Below are positions 11,181-24,282 of a stretch of 64,000 nucleotides of DNA, in pieces (position 1 is the first letter of the stretch; every line of letters starts with the position of its first letter). The notes beneath the pieces were generated by a model. That model made no database searches, was not told where the DNA came from, and saw only the letters and a program-made list of their open reading frames with translations. The DNA is taken from positions 15,755,001-15,819,000 of the forward strand of contig NW_018343955.1 of assembly GCF_002099425.1 (NCBI RefSeq), written 5' to 3'. This stretch comes from Phascolarctos cinereus. Lineage: Eukaryota; Chordata; Mammalia; Diprotodontia; Phascolarctidae. A program made the translations under genes and the position numbers.

Positions 11181-11485
11181 TTATGATGATGATTCTCTCA
11201 ATAAGGTGGGATAGGGGATTCAGCAGTTTATCCATTCTGACAGAGTTCTGATAACATATGAGCTATTTCCTTGGTATTTTAAAAGATAAGTATAGGTGAC
11301 TCAACATGAGAGGTTTAATAGAGACAAAAGTAAACAAAGAATCAATTAGCACAAAATAGTCTTTCAAAGGAGCAAGAAGTTTAAACTGTAGGAAGAAGCT
11401 TCAGACAGTACTAGACAAGGGAGCATCAAGATCCGTGGCACTGGCTAACGAACCTTGGGGTGTTGTAGATTGTTGGCAACTATAC
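11181..11485. other. Unassigned intronic stretch
   Basis: I see nothing recognisable between two SINEs. Confidence 0.5.
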
Positions 11486-11486
11486 A

Positions 11487-11733
11487 ATATGCACTGGCTC
11501 AATGGATAAGAATGCTGGGCCTAGAGTCAAGAAGACTCATTTTCCTAAGAACAAATCTGGCCTCAGACACTTACTAGCTATGTGAGTGTGGGCAAGTCAC
11601 TTAACCCTGTTTGCCTCAGTTCATCTGTAAAATAAGTTGGAGAAGGAAATTGCAAACCACTCCAGTATCTTTGCCAAGATAACCTGAAATGGGATCATGA
11701 AAAAAGTCACACACAACTGAAATGACTGAACAA
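11487..11733 (+). mobile_element. tRNA-RTE SINE (MAR type)
   Basis: The tRNA-like head 'gggcctagagtcaagaagac' joins 'aaataagttggagaaggaaa', 'ccactccagtatctttgcca' and the BovB/RTE-like end 'actgaaatgactgaacaaca'. The tail matches the 3' end of the BovB-type LINE at 17522-18302, its likely mobilising partner. Confidence 0.85.
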
Positions 11734-11944
11734 CAAATTATTACATGCCCATGGTTTTGCAATTTCCCCCATGTACATGTAGATCATAACCACTTTTGCC
11801 CAAACCCAACGGAAAAGATAAGCTTAGAAGAACAGACATTATGGATATAAGTACTTGCCTTTCTAATGTGTGGAGTTGGTGTTTAACTACAGAATTTGGG
11901 GAAAAAAAGAAGCAGTGAATTAAAGGGGAAGGGAGAGGTGTCAT

Positions 11945-12060
11945 AATTTCAATTTAATGAACATTAGGTGCCTACTATATTTAAGGCACCTACCCTGAGG
12001 ATCAAGACACAAATGAAGCCACCCTCTCCTTCAAAAATCTCACTATACTTAACTGTGGTT
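11945..12060 (-). mobile_element. L2 3'-end fragment, antisense
   Basis: 'aacattaggtgcctactata' and 'gaggatcaagacacaaatga' are the reversed L2 3' end. Confidence 0.5.
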
Positions 12061-13420
12061 TTGTGTGCTACTTTCCCTCCTATGATACCGGGTATTTAAT
12101 ACTGTGTCTATGCTTGCTATAGAATTGGAGTGAGGGAAGGTCTATTCAATAGACTGGTGTTATAAGACTATAATCTAGATACAGCTAAGCAGCAGTTAAT
12201 ATTCAGTACTCTTATACATGAAAAGAAATTCTGCAGAAATGAGGCAAGTACTCATACAAATCACTTAGAAGGCAATCTCCCTAATACAAACTAAAGTTGA
12301 AGGAAGTACAGCTGATTGCTTCACCAGCTGGATGCTAGGGCCTTAGCAACTTTAAACAGAAGCAAGCATCTGGGGCAAATGAAAGAACTTCATTCTAACG
12401 GCTCATATTAGGCCACAGAGGAGCTGGATCTTTCTACCAGCCTTAGCTACATTTCTATTTGAAAGCTGCTCTCTGGCTCTAAGAATCAGCCTGTAGAATG
12501 ATACAGCAAATACAAAGAAATGGCACAAATGCTGGCTTCTCCAAGTTCTACTTTTGGATATTTAACCACATAGCCATCCTTCACTTTAGGACTCCTCATC
12601 ATAACATGGAAATTCCACACCCTCTCTCTTTATTTGAATGGTGCCAGTCATGACTATTTTTGCATAATTCAAACAAAGTCATATAAACTTATTTTGGAGG
12701 GGTCTCTTTTTTTTTTTTAAAGTGAGGGCAGAGGGGAGCGATAGGAAACAGATGGCTTTAAAAAACAAAAACTATGCCGAGAAACAAGTGACAATTTCTG
12801 GAGTGTCATCACGGAAATTTTACTATAAAAAGAATTTGTTAATTCAGCTGTTTTTTAACGATTTCCAAGATTTCAAATTTCCTAGAATTCAGATCATACT
12901 CCACCTGAGGGAAAACAATTTTAGCTTAATCTTGAGATAAACAAAAGATCATAAAGTCATTATAGTTCTAGTTGGTCTCTTATTAACTACTTAAGTAATC
13001 CTAACTTATTCCTCTTTAAAAGAAATTCACATTTATACAAAGAATTATTAGTTTACTGCTTAGAAAGTAAGCTCTCTCATCCTCTACCCTCCCTTGACAC
13101 TTGGTACATTACACAGAAACAATAGAAACCCATAGAAAAGATTTTAAAGATATTCTGGCAAAGTTTTCAATGAATACTTGAAACCAAAAAGCAATAAGTA
13201 TCAGGAAATTATCAGTTAACTAATATATAAGAAAGGATTCTAACTTCTTTTCTTAACACCAATCGTCAGCTATCGAATTTGTCAGAAGGAAAGGCACTCA
13301 CTTGTCAACAGGCATCAATTTTGCACTGGGTTAGGTATACTTTCCATGCCCCTATGTATGTTATTGAGGATAAAATGTAAGTGAAACTGTTTTGAAAAAT
13401 ATAAAGCAGGGGAAAGGAAC
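12060..13420. other. Intronic stretch without recognised elements
   Basis: AT-rich, with a T11 run at about 12706. A 72-codon open frame (12722-12940) encodes no recognisable protein. No RICTOR-like exon was found on the minus strand. Confidence 0.5.
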
Positions 13421-13424
13421 TATT

Positions 13425-14035
13425 TGTACAAAAAACATTTACAGTAGCTCTTTTTGTGGTAGCAAAGAATTGGAAATTGAAGGGATGCCTATCAATTGGG
13501 GAATAGCAGAACAAATTGTGGTATATGACTATAATAAAATATTACTGCGCTACAAGAAGTGACAAGCAGGCAGATTTTAAGAAACCTGCAAAGACTTACA
13601 TGAAATGATGAAAGTGAAGTGAGCGGAACCAGAATATTGTATACAGTAACAGCAATACTACAGGACGATCAACTGTGAATGACTTAGCTATTCTTAACAA
13701 TACAATGACCTAAGATAATTCCAAAGGACTCAAGATGAAAAATGCTATCCACCTCCAGAGAAAGAACAGATGGAGTCTGAATGCATACAGAAGCATATTA
13801 TTTTTCCACTTTCTGTATTTTTTCCATAGGTTTTTTTTTTAATCCTTTGGGTCTGTGTATTCATTCATAACAAGTAACATGATATGTTTTGCATGACTAA
13901 ACATGTATAACCTATAACAAATTGATTACTATCTCAGGAAAGGGGGAAGTGAGAGAGGCAGAGGGAAAATTTGGAACTCAAATTTTTTTTAAATGAATGT
14001 TAAAACTTGTCTTTACATGTAACTGAAGGAAAAAA
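13425..14035 (+). mobile_element. L1 3' end (marsupial type), long copy
   Basis: It has the standard order: 'ttgtggtagcaaagaattgg', 'gggatgcctatcaattgggg', 'gtgaagtgagcggaaccaga', 'ccacctccagagaaagaaca', 'gatatgttttgcatgactaa' and a closing purine-rich tail. It is the clearest template for the other L1 tails in the window, and the RICTOR intron is on the opposite strand. Confidence 0.85.
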
Positions 14036-14037
14036 CA

Positions 14038-14180
14038 ATTTTTTTTGGTGAGGCAATTGGGGTTAAGTGACTTACCCAGAGTCACACTAGCAAATGTTAT
14101 GTGTCTGAGGCCGCATTTGAACTCAGGTCCTCCTGACTCCAGGGCCAGTGCTCTATCCACTGTGCCACCTAGCTGCCCCA
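14038..14180 (-). mobile_element. Short tRNA-derived SINE, antisense, at an L1 tail
   Basis: T-run, then 'ggtgaggcaattggggttaa', 'gagtcacactagcaaatgtt', 'gaactcaggtcctcctgact' and the end 'tgccacctagctgcccc'. It sits in the A-rich tail of the L1 at 13425-14035. Confidence 0.9.
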
Positions 14181-14514
14181 AAAATAAAATATTTTTTAAA
14201 AATATAAAGTAATATAAAAATAAAAAGTTTAAGCATGTGCAAATTATTTTTAATTAGATGAAGATACAGATTTCACAAATATCAAACATGAGTAGCCAGC
14301 AATGTCAAGAAGGATAAAAGCACCAGTAAGAAGAGTAAAGGTTAAATCATCTATGCTAAATACTATAACCAAGGTTTAGAAAATATTTCTTCCAGTAGTC
14401 ACTACACATAATAAAACTAAAAAATCATATAAAATAAAACTATATCAATCATTACACTGGCTATATTTGTTTATTCAAACATCAATTGAGTCTGCTCCAC
14501 TCACTACTCAATGT

Positions 14515-14620
14515 GATCACTGGCAAGTAATTTAATCTCTCTGGGCCTCAGTTTCTTTCTCTCTTAAAACAGAGCAGCACTACAAAGCCTCTAATGTCCT
14601 TTCTGGCTATTAATCTTTAC
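14515..14620 (+). mobile_element. MIR3-type SINE fragment
   Basis: 'ctctctgggcctcagtttct' and 'aaagcctctaatgtcctttc' match the MIR3 centre and tail. Confidence 0.6.
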
Positions 14621-14724
14621 TACATAGATATAAAAGAATTATAATTTAAGGATTCTTAAAAACTATAAGTTAATTCATCTGGAATATTATTATATTAGTA
14701 TGAGAGAGAAGCAATGCAGCAATC

Positions 14725-14850
14725 TGGTGGGATGGAAATAGTGCAAGGCATGAAACAGAAGACCTGGATTCTTCTACTTACTGAGTGACCTTAAACAAAT
14801 CATATCACAACCTCTCAATCTCATTTCCCAATCTACAAAATCACAATGTT
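14725..14850 (+). mobile_element. MIR-type SINE, decayed
   Basis: 'gaaacagaagacctggattc', 'tgagtgaccttaaacaaatc' and 'aatctacaaaatcacaatg' keep the CORE order with many changes. Confidence 0.5.
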
Positions 14851-15079
14851 CGTGATTGTCCCTAAGAAGGGATTTAAAACTTATTTGATATAATCCTTTC
14901 ACTTGCCCAGTGAACAGAAAAAGAACTTAAACATACAAGTGTCCTTATGTCTGTTGTATCATACTGCCAAATAAGTCTAACAGAAATTAGGTTTACACCA
15001 ATATCTTGCACCATTTACCACAATTAGTTCCAAAGAGATACATGAACAAGATCTAAAATGTCATTATCAAAAACAAACT

Positions 15080-16290
15080 AGAGACAAGACGATACTTTTC
15101 CCAACCAAAAATGAGGGAAAATTTTTTTAACAAAACTAGGATCACAGTATCACAGAAGAAAAAACAGATGAGTTCAATTACATAAATTAAAAAGCTTTTG
15201 TACAATCAATGCAATCTGAATTAGAAAAGAAACTGTTTACTGGTGGGAATCTTTGCAGCAAACTTTTCTGCTCTTTATCAGTGTGGTATAGTGTGGTATC
15301 CAAGACAAATATATAGTAAATTGATACAAATAAGATGAGCAATTTCCCCATAGATAAATAGTCAAAGATTATGAACAAATGGTTCTCAAAAGAAACAAAA
15401 GCTGTCCACAATTATCTGGGAAAAAATGCTCCAAAATCACAGAAAAATGAAAATTAAAATAACTTTGAAATTCCACCTTGCATTCTTCAGATTGACAAAC
15501 TTATCGAAAGTTGAAAATGGCAAATGTTTGGAGGGGCTTTGGGAAGACTGCCCCACGAATGCATCGTTGGTGAGCTGTGAACAGATCCAACCATTCTGGA
15601 AAGGATTTTAAAATTATATCCCAAAAGCCACTAATGGGCATCTAACTAGGCATATACCCCAAAGAGAAAAAAAGTGAAGGAAAGAACCCCAAAGTACTTG
15701 CAGTGGCACTTTTTACTATAGTAAAGAAGTGGACATTAAGTGGATGCCTTTCAATTGGGAAATGTCTAAAATTATGGCATCTAAATATAATAGAATTATT
15801 GTGCCATAAGAAATTATAAATTTAAAGAAACTTGAAAACACTTGTACAAACTTTTTAATAGTGACATGAGAAGAATCAGGAGAACTAAATTTACATAATA
15901 CACACAATGATTTAAGGGAGAGTAATTTTGTAAGAATGATCAGTGCAATGACCAACCATGACTTTAGAAAACTGATGATGAAGCATGCTTGTCTTGGTAG
16001 ATAAGTGATGGATGTGTGAAGAATGTGAAGAATGACACATTCATTTCCAAATGTAGACAATGTGCTGATTTGTTTTGTTCACTATAATTATGTACTCCTA
16101 TATAAGAGCATGCTTCTATTTGGAGGTGGAACAAATGTAGTTGGTAGGTTGTGATGCTGCAAAAAGGGAAGAAAAGAAAGGAAAAAAGACCAAATATTAA
16201 AAAATACACAGAAGAGAACAGACAAAAGTTCAGAAGAAGATACATAATGAGGGCAGTTTATTCTATCCAGTTAAATATAATAAATTTTTT
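15080..16290 (+). mobile_element. L1 ORF2 end and 3' region
   Basis: 'aaaagcttttgtacaatcaa', 'caaatggttctcaaaagaaa', 'cctcaattggtag'-like spacing, 'catatgcaaat'-free decayed middle, then 'tgcctttcaattgggaaatg' and 'acttgtacaaactttttaat' follow the L1 3' order seen at 24680-25280. Apparent minus-strand open frames at 15716-16245 are its antisense shadow. Confidence 0.65.
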
Positions 16291-16504
16291 TTAAAAATTG
16301 CATGCAAAAGAAGTTCACAGTTTCATGTTTTTTATGTTCTTCATATGTGTTGATGTTAAGCGTAGAAAAAGAAAAATTTTTTAAGTTGTTAAACAGAAGA
16401 TGCGTTTTCAACAACTATTCTCTATTTTTTCAAGAGATAGCTCTTTGAGATCATTTAGTAAAATAAACCCTCTTATTTTACAGATGAGATAGCTCTTTTT
16501 CTTA

Positions 16505-16865
16505 CTTTAACAATTCAATTCAGCAATCATTTATTGAGGGACTATTTTGTGAAAGGCACTGAAAACACAAAAATAAAAACTAAGCAATCCCTGTTCTATT
16601 TCATTCTACTGGGGGAAAGCAACACAAAAAATAAAATACAAGATATTTAGAAAATAACTAATAGGAAGAAAACAAGAGCAGTTGTAGAGAATCCACATAA
16701 ACCTCTTGAAGAGAGTAGCACTTCATCTGAACTCTGAAGGAAGCCGAGATTTTCTAAGGTAGAAATGAGGGAGTACATTGTAAACATGGGAGATAACTTG
16801 TACAAAGGCACAGAGGCGAGAAATGGACTACCATGTAAGGAGAATGGAAAGCTTTAAGTAACAAA
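16505..16865 (-). mobile_element. L2 3' region, antisense
   Basis: 'aatcatttattgagggacta', 'gcacttcatctgaactctga', 'aggaagccgagattttctaa' and 'aaaggcacagaggcgagaaa' are reversed L2 3' sequence. Confidence 0.65.
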
Positions 16866-16964
16866 TGAAAGTTCTACTTTGGTTAAAACATTATCTAGTT
16901 AATAACCATCTACTAAACTAGACCTTTAAGGTTTAGGATTGCCTGACTACTTCAAGAAGCATAT

Positions 16965-17110
16965 ACTAAAATCAACAAACATTTATTTAGCTCCTACTAA
17001 GTGCAGGCACTGTGTTAAGCACTGGAAATACAAAAAGAGACAAAAGAGAATCCCTGACCTCCTGGAGCTCATAATTTCATGGAGGAGCTCACAATCCAAA
17101 TGTGGTATTA
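16965..17110 (-). mobile_element. L2 3'-end fragment, antisense
   Basis: 'aacatttatttagctcctac', 'gtgcaggcactgtgttaagc' and 'tgacctcctggagctcataa' are the reversed L2 terminus. Confidence 0.75.
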
Positions 17111-17521
17111 ACTGTCCTTAAATGCTTACACATCACCCATTTTGAATTCAATTTGACAACCTCCCTATCCAAAAAATACCCAAGCACCTAGAAACAAAAA
17201 ATGATATTAAAAAGTCAAAATGGATGTTGTAAATTCCTTGCACCAAAGTCCCTCCACTTTTTTAGTAAGAACTAAGAGGGCTCTCCTATGAAATGTATTT
17301 ATTTACTCCTATTCTAAATGCAACTTTAATAAACCTGGTTATGCGATTTTCAAATTGACAACAGATTAGAAACTGCAAATTAGAAGCAGAGAGAGGATGG
17401 CTACAGACAATGATAAAAGGGAGAAATGATGTCAACAAACAGGAGAGAAAAAAATATAAAAAGCACATGAGGCTAAGTCCCTTTACCATAGGGGTTAGAG
17501 CACTGATTGAGCACAATCAAA

Positions 17522-18302
17522 AGCCAGAATTAAGGTTGCCAGGAGAAAGATCAACAATCTCAGCTATGCTGACAATACCACTCTGATGGCAGAAAGTGAA
17601 GAATAATTAAGAAGCCTCTTGATAAAGGTGAAAAAGCAGATTGTAAAAGCTGGCTTGAAACTGAACATTAAAAAAAATCACTTCATGTCAAATAGAGGGA
17701 GAAGAAATAGAAATAGTGTCAGAGTTTATATTCTTGGGCTCAAAGATCACTGCAGACATTGACTGAAGCAACTAAATTTAAAGACGCTTGCTCCTTGGGA
17801 GAAAAGCTGTGGCAAATCAGGACAGCATACTAAAACGCAGAGACATCACCCTGGCAACAAAGGTCCATATAGTCAAAGCTATGGGTTTTCCTGTAGTAAT
17901 TTATGGCTATGAGATTTGAACTATCAGGAAAGCGGAGCACAGAATCAACACTTTCAAATTGTGGTGCTGGAAAAGATTTTTGAGATTCCCTTGGACAGCG
18001 AGGAAATCAAATCAGTCAATACTTTAAGAACAGACTACTTGGAAGGACAAATACTGAAGCTTAAATACATTAGCCACATAATGACAAGACAGGACTCATT
18101 GGAAAAGACCCTGATGTTGGGAAAGATTGAAGGCAAAAAGAGAAGGGGAAGGTAGAGGATGAGATGGATAGATATTGTCATAGAAGCAACAAACATGAGC
18201 TTGAACAGACTTTGAGAGATAGTGGAGGATATTAGGGCCTGATGTGATACAGTCCATAGGGTCATGAAGAGTTGGGCATGATTGAACAAATGAACAACAA
18301 AA
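17522..18302 (+). mobile_element. BovB/RTE-type LINE 3' end
   Basis: The plus-strand translation follows the BovB ORF2 order: 'ISAMLTIPL' (for YADDT), 'LIKVKKQIVKAGLKLNIKK', 'RDITLATKVHIVKAMGFPV', 'GYEI', 'FKLWCWKRFLRFPWTARKS', 'LEKTLMLGKIEGKKRRGR', ending in the 3' tail 'gttgggcatgattgaacaaa'. It is 5' truncated and interrupted by stops and frame changes. This clade entered several tetrapod genomes by horizontal transfer, and its tail is shared by the tRNA-RTE SINEs here. Confidence 0.88.
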
Positions 18303-18439
18303 ATAGAGCACTGAGGATATCACTCTATTACAATGAAGGACAATAAACTAATGTTTATAATTATGATTGAGTCATCAAGAAAAACTCATATACTATTTTG
18401 TTTAAAAAGGCAAGTAATATAATATAGGCATATATTATA

Positions 18440-18590
18440 TAGACATTGTATAGAAACTAAGTTGGAAGGGACCCATTCATTTTAGAGTAAGAATCTGAGG
18501 TCTTGGCAAGGTAGAATGACTTGCTCAGACATATAGTTAGTGTGTAGGAAGCTGAGACTAGTATAAATCCTCCCAATTCTCTCACATTCA
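18440..18590 (-). mobile_element. MIR3-type SINE, antisense, decayed
   Basis: 'agttggaagggacccattca', 'gaatgacttgctcagacata' and 'gtgtgtaggaagctgagac' are the reversed MIR3 body. Confidence 0.5.
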
Positions 18591-18599
18591 ACTCTCCCT

Positions 18600-19430
18600 C
18601 CTTGAAAAATTTCCATCCAAAATTCCTGAGATTAAAAAAAAAGTTTGGTACTTAAATGGCAAAACCTCATCTTTTTCCTAGCAAAATACACTATTCAGAA
18701 TAATTCATTCCTTCCAATATAGCAGACAGTGATACAGACCACAGCTGCTTAATTTTGCATATATATATATATTACAAGTATAGATGTCTTGTCTCCCAAA
18801 TTAATTATCAGCTCCTTATAGGCACCTAGTCTTCTTTTGTACTGTACATTATCTACCACAACTCATGAAACAAATATTTGTCTTGAAATACTTAAGAGAA
18901 AAATGCAGCAGTTTCTGACTAATGATGTATAGGAAAATCACTCTTGCTTATTATGCTCATCACTGAATAGGAGATAGACTTGATAGAAAACAATAAAGCT
19001 CCACTGAAGGAAAAACATGCCTATCAAAAGACATTTATTCTAGTAGCCCAGATGATTAAACAATAACAGCATACTTGTTTAAAAGATACTAGTACTTTTT
19101 TTAAGCTTTGATGCATGTGTCTAAGATATAAAAACAGTAGGTTGTAATACAGTGTGCTAAATTTATCTCAAAGCCTTTCAAAGAATTCACTAAGATCTAC
19201 ATTTTTAAATAAAATTATAAGAAACAATAATATTAAAAGAACTATACAATCTCTACTTCTAAAACCTTTTACCTAAAGCTTTTAATAATTTCCTTTTTTC
19301 CTAAACTTTCTATTAATAAATTTTTCCAAAATTCCCTTAAAATATCCAACTCCATTCTCATTTGGTTCTTCCATTAATCTTCATAGATATTATCTGCTCT
19401 ACCATTTATTGAAAAGGTAAAGAAATTCTA
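18600..19430. other. Intronic stretch without recognised elements
   Basis: AT-rich. A short (TA)n sits at about 18760. Nothing else is recognised. Confidence 0.5.
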
Positions 19431-19435
19431 CTTGA

Positions 19436-19665
19436 GGTACCTAGGGGCCACAGTACATAGCGAAATGGCCTGGGGTCAGGAAGCCAGAATTCAAATCCAA
19501 CATCAGGCACCTACTACTTGTGTGATCCTGGGCAAATCACCCAGGATCACACAACTGCCTCAGCTTCCTCAACTTCGGAAATAAGGTTAATAATAATAAT
19601 ACCTGCCACCCAGGATTGTTGAGAGGAAAAAATGAGATAATATTTGTAAAGCACTTATGTTTATT
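19436..19665 (+). mobile_element. CORE-SINE with an internal snap-back duplication
   Basis: The head 'ggcctggggtcaggaagcca', the CORE 'gtgatcctgggcaaatcac' and the tail 'aatatttgtaaagcacttat' are in order. After 'gggcaaatca', where the family normally continues 'cttaacc', an inverted copy of the preceding 15 bases appears instead (19540-19554). Confidence 0.8.
19518..19554. repeat. Perfect 15-bp inverted repeat, 7-nt loop
   Basis: TTGTGTGATCCTGGG (19518-19532), loop CAAATCA, then CCCAGGATCACACAA (19540-19554). The left arm is normal SINE sequence; the right arm replaces expected SINE sequence. Confidence 0.95.
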
Positions 19666-20084
19666 TCCTTCCTACCAAGAACTTGATAGGACCCTCCAAA
19701 TTAAATCAACATATACTTTAATATCAGTAATTTTAATGTAAAGTTGGGATAAGGATGGATGACAAAAACTGCTGAAAAAGTCTCAGGATCAAGAAAAAGA
19801 ACTCAAAGGCTATAAGGAAGAATATAAAGATTTACACCCACTACATGCCATCAGTGAGAGAGACAGAAAGAGAGAGAGAGAGAGACAGAGGCAAGAAGAA
19901 GGAACAAGGTGGTGGTGGTGGAACCATGTAATCAGAGAGGAAATGACTGGTTACTGATATGGGAATCATTTCTGAATTAGATGTCTATGTAAAATTGGAC
20001 CATTAACTTTTAACAATTCAGACCAAATTCAACATCAAATTAGAATGAGAAGACTTGTCACACAATTAAATCCGCTGCCTATTC

Positions 20085-20880
<796 letters not shown>

Positions 20881-21268
20881 TGATATACTTGCCAAATAGA
20901 GAAATGGCAGCCAAAGGATTTAGCAGGTCAACTCTTTAGCATGTAAAACCTCACATAAGTTGGTGTAAGACTGTGAATAGTATTGCTTTATGAAACAGTA
21001 GAAGGAAGAATGAGTTTGCAAAAAACTGTTTTTAGTAAGCTAGATGATCCCAAGAGCCATCTAAAGATGAAACTAAGAGTCCAAGATATGAAAAATGGAA
21101 ATCTAGCAAGAGTCCTATGACAAACTTATTTTTCATCAACGAATGATAAAGTAAGCACTTAATATATGCTTATCACAGTAGAAGGAATGCACCTCTACAC
21201 TCTCTACAAATCATTCCCTGATACACTATGTAAGTAATGGGCCTGGATTCAGGAAGTAGAATTAGCAC

Positions 21269-21272
<4 letters not shown>

Positions 21273-21313
<41 letters not shown>

Positions 21314-21315
21314 AC

Positions 21316-21347
<32 letters not shown>
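21273..21347. repeat. (TG)n...(CA)n compound, self-complementary
   Basis: About 20 TG units, a short 'gacacatacatacata' spacer, then about 11 CA units. The two halves are complementary and could fold into a hairpin. Confidence 0.95.
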
Positions 21348-21749
21348 GGCATCAAGGATAGAAAAGAGAATCAGAGGGCCATGCCTGAGGCAACAAAATT
21401 GAGAAAACAGAAGACTTGACAGTCAAGAAACAAAAGAAGAGACCTGATAGTAGGGAGGACACTAAATTGGGAAGGAAGGGTGGACAAATGAGATGAAACT
21501 GCAACTAGAAAAAAACCTGGAAGGTTATCAAGTACTACCAACCATTCTATTTGCTCTTTTCTATAAAAATCAATAACAAGAATATTTTAATGAAAATTAT
21601 TTACATATGTATGGATAGGGAAGACTTTCATAAACACAGAAGACCACATCTTTACAGTTACAGGATTGGAGGAGAGGTGTAGAAAATACAAGATCCCATC
21701 GTATTTGTCTATTAACTACAAAAAGATATTTGATCCAGTAGAACAAAAT

Positions 21750-22115
21750 GCCAACATTAAAGGATCTTTTCCAAAAAGTGATCTTACATCTCAATAAACT
21801 CCAATGGCTTCTTATTGCCTCCAGGAACAAATACAAGGCGCTCTATTTGATATTCAAAGCCCTTCATAACTTAGCCCCCTCCTACCTTTCCAATCTTCTT
21901 ACATTTACTTCCCAAAACATACTCTTCCAACCAGTGACACTAGTCTCCTGGTTGTTCCCCAAATAAGACATTCCATTTATCAGCTAAATACTCTTGCTCT
22001 TCTGCCCTGACTACTGACTGTTTTAAGTCCCAACTAAAATTTCACTTTCTGAAGGAAACTTTCCCCAACCTCTTAATTCTAGTGCCATCCCTCTTTTAAT
22101 TATTTCTCATCAAAT
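21750..22115 (+). mobile_element. L2 LINE 3' region
   Basis: 'aaactccaatggcttcttat', 'tattgcctccaggaacaaat', 'aagcccttcataacttagcc' and 'ctacctttccaatcttctta' are the L2 3' coding end, nearly in frame at 21748-21966. The UTR ('actttctgaaggaaactttc') follows. Confidence 0.8.
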
Positions 22116-22384
22116 ATATTAATAGTCAGTCAAAACAAATTTCCACACTGGCCTCATCTAAAAAAACTGGTCTTATTCTGCACTGAGTCCTTCACCTCTC
22201 TATTAGGAGGTAGATAGCATATTTCATTATTAGTCCTCTGGAAAAGTGGCTGGTCACTATACTGATAAAAATTCAGCATAAGAGTACTGTGCTTATTTCT
22301 CGATTCCCTAACTTATGGGCACTACCTCAGATTCCCACACTTTGCCACATCAAAGAGTTGAAATATTTTTGTACATCCATATGA

Positions 22385-22494
22385 GGTTTTTTTACTTGTC
22401 ATTCAATCCACTCTCCACCTAATTCTACTTCCCCCTCTCCTTCTACCCTTTCCCTCCAATTCCCTGTTGAGTGAAAAATGGATTTTTGTACCCA

Positions 22495-22529
<35 letters not shown>

Positions 22530-24228
22530 TCCCTTTTTTTTGACCAGTTCAGATGAGAGGTTTAAGTGTCAGCACTTCCTCCCCTACCTCCTCCTCCTCG
22601 TTTATTTAGCTACTTGCTGCAACCTCCTTGTGACAGATAAATTTACTCAACTTTTCTTTCCCTTTGCTGCCTTCTGCCCTATACTTGTCTTCCTCTCTTT
22701 CCATTGTTTCTTAAGAACATCAAGACATAACAAAAGTACTCTCAGGCCTTATTTAATTGGATTCGCCTCTGAATTCTGATTTCCAAGTTCTCTATTACTT
22801 TATTGGGGTGGCTACTAAATCATGAGTGATTCTGACTACTGCATCTCAATACTTAAATACTTTCTTTCTGGCTACTTGGAAGTACTTTTTCTTTGACCTG
22901 AAGTTCTGGGTTTTGGCTATAGTGTTCCTGGGAGTTTCCATTTGGGAGTTTCTTTCAGAAGATAAGTAATGGATTCTATTTCCACTTTGCCTTCTAGTTC
23001 TAAATCTCTGGGAAGTTTTTTTTTAAGATTTCTTATAACAGGATGTCTAGGTTCTTTCTGGTCACAATGTTCAGAGAGTTCAGTGATTCTTAAATTTTTT
23101 TTTTCTCATTAGTCTGTTTTCCAGGTCAGTTGTTTTTGCTACGAGATACTTCACATTTTCTTTTTTTTTTTCTCAGCCTTTTGACTTTATTATTTCTTGT
23201 TGCCTCATTCAGTTGTTGTCTTCTGTGTGGTCCATTTTAATTTTCAGGGAGTTTGTTGTTAGGGCAAAGCTTTGTAGCACTTGTGCCAAACTATTATTTC
23301 CCTCTCCAATTTTTTCTTCCACTGATCTTTTTTTCTGATCTTTTTTTTTAATTTTTCCCTTAAGCACTCTTATTCCATCTATAAAAATATTTCTTAACTC
23401 TTTTTAAACTCTTGCTTCACCTCTTCCAGGAATTCTAGTTTAGTCTGTGCCCAAACTGTGTATTTCTGTGAGGTATTGCTGGAGGATAGTTTTGGAGTAA
23501 TTTTTTTCTTCTGCATTTGTGTCTTGAGCATCCTTGCCACCTTTATAGTGAGGTTGTTTTTTGGTTTGCTTACCCCACCCCAAGATTGAGTGCTGCAATT
23601 TCCTGACCTGGGTCTGGGTCTACACAATAATAAGTTGCTACTTGACTCCATACTTATTAGTCACCTAGAAAGTGCTATTGATTCAAAGTGGCATAATTAT
23701 AGATTCCCCTTTAGTCTGAGTTTCCTGTGTTGGTTATTCCTTTGAAGACTGGACTAGATGCTGGAAGTGAGATACCGATTTATGCCTGAGGTCTGAGCTG
23801 CACCACTGGTACTAATGGCTTTTTGAACTTCCTTCTTTCTCTGTACATGGTACACTCCCCAGGTTCCCTTACCATTCTACCCTGTATCTTCAACATGGAA
23901 CTAGGTAGTAGGTAACAAAGCTGCCAACTGGCAGTTGGCAGTGCCCCAGTATGGGTCTGGGGAGGCTCCAGTATGAGTCCTGGGACCTCCTATAGTGCTA
24001 GTGGGCAGTCTTTCCCCAGGGGCTATAGTTCTCTTTAGGCCAAGTACTATGGCCCAGCCCTTTCTCCAGTGTCTGCAGACCTCTCTAAGTCAACCTGGTC
24101 CAACCTGTGACTTTTTCTAGATTTCTCCATCAGGATTTGGTCTGGTGCATTTTACAGATCTGTTTGGAAGAGCTGTGAATGACAGCCCAGATTCACTGCT
24201 TCCTTCTACTCTGCCATCTTGACTCACA
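22385..24228 (-). mobile_element. L1 5' half (5' UTR/ORF1), antisense
   Basis: 'ctccaattccctgttgagtg' followed by a TG tract and 'gaccagttcagatgagaggt', then 'ctggctacttggaagtactt', 'tccaggtcagttgtttttgc', and a final 'ctctgccatcttgactc' match the reversed 5' half of marsupial L1/HAL1-like elements. The right end (about 24228) is the L1 5' end. A second copy of this region closes the window at 62920-64000. Confidence 0.6.
22499..22527. repeat. (TG)n inside L1
   Basis: About 14 TG units. Confidence 0.9.
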
Positions 24229-24282
24229 AAATGATCTCTAAATTCCCTTCCAGATCTAAATTCTATGATCCTATGATTAATA
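24229..24282 (+). mobile_element. MIR3 tail fragment
   Basis: 'gatctctaaattcccttcca' and 'aattctatgatcctatga' are the MIR3 3' end, cut by the adjacent L1. Confidence 0.7.

Noticed and set aside
15716-16245. Minus-strand open frames of 114 and 93 codons
   Set aside because: Antisense shadow of an L1 3' region.
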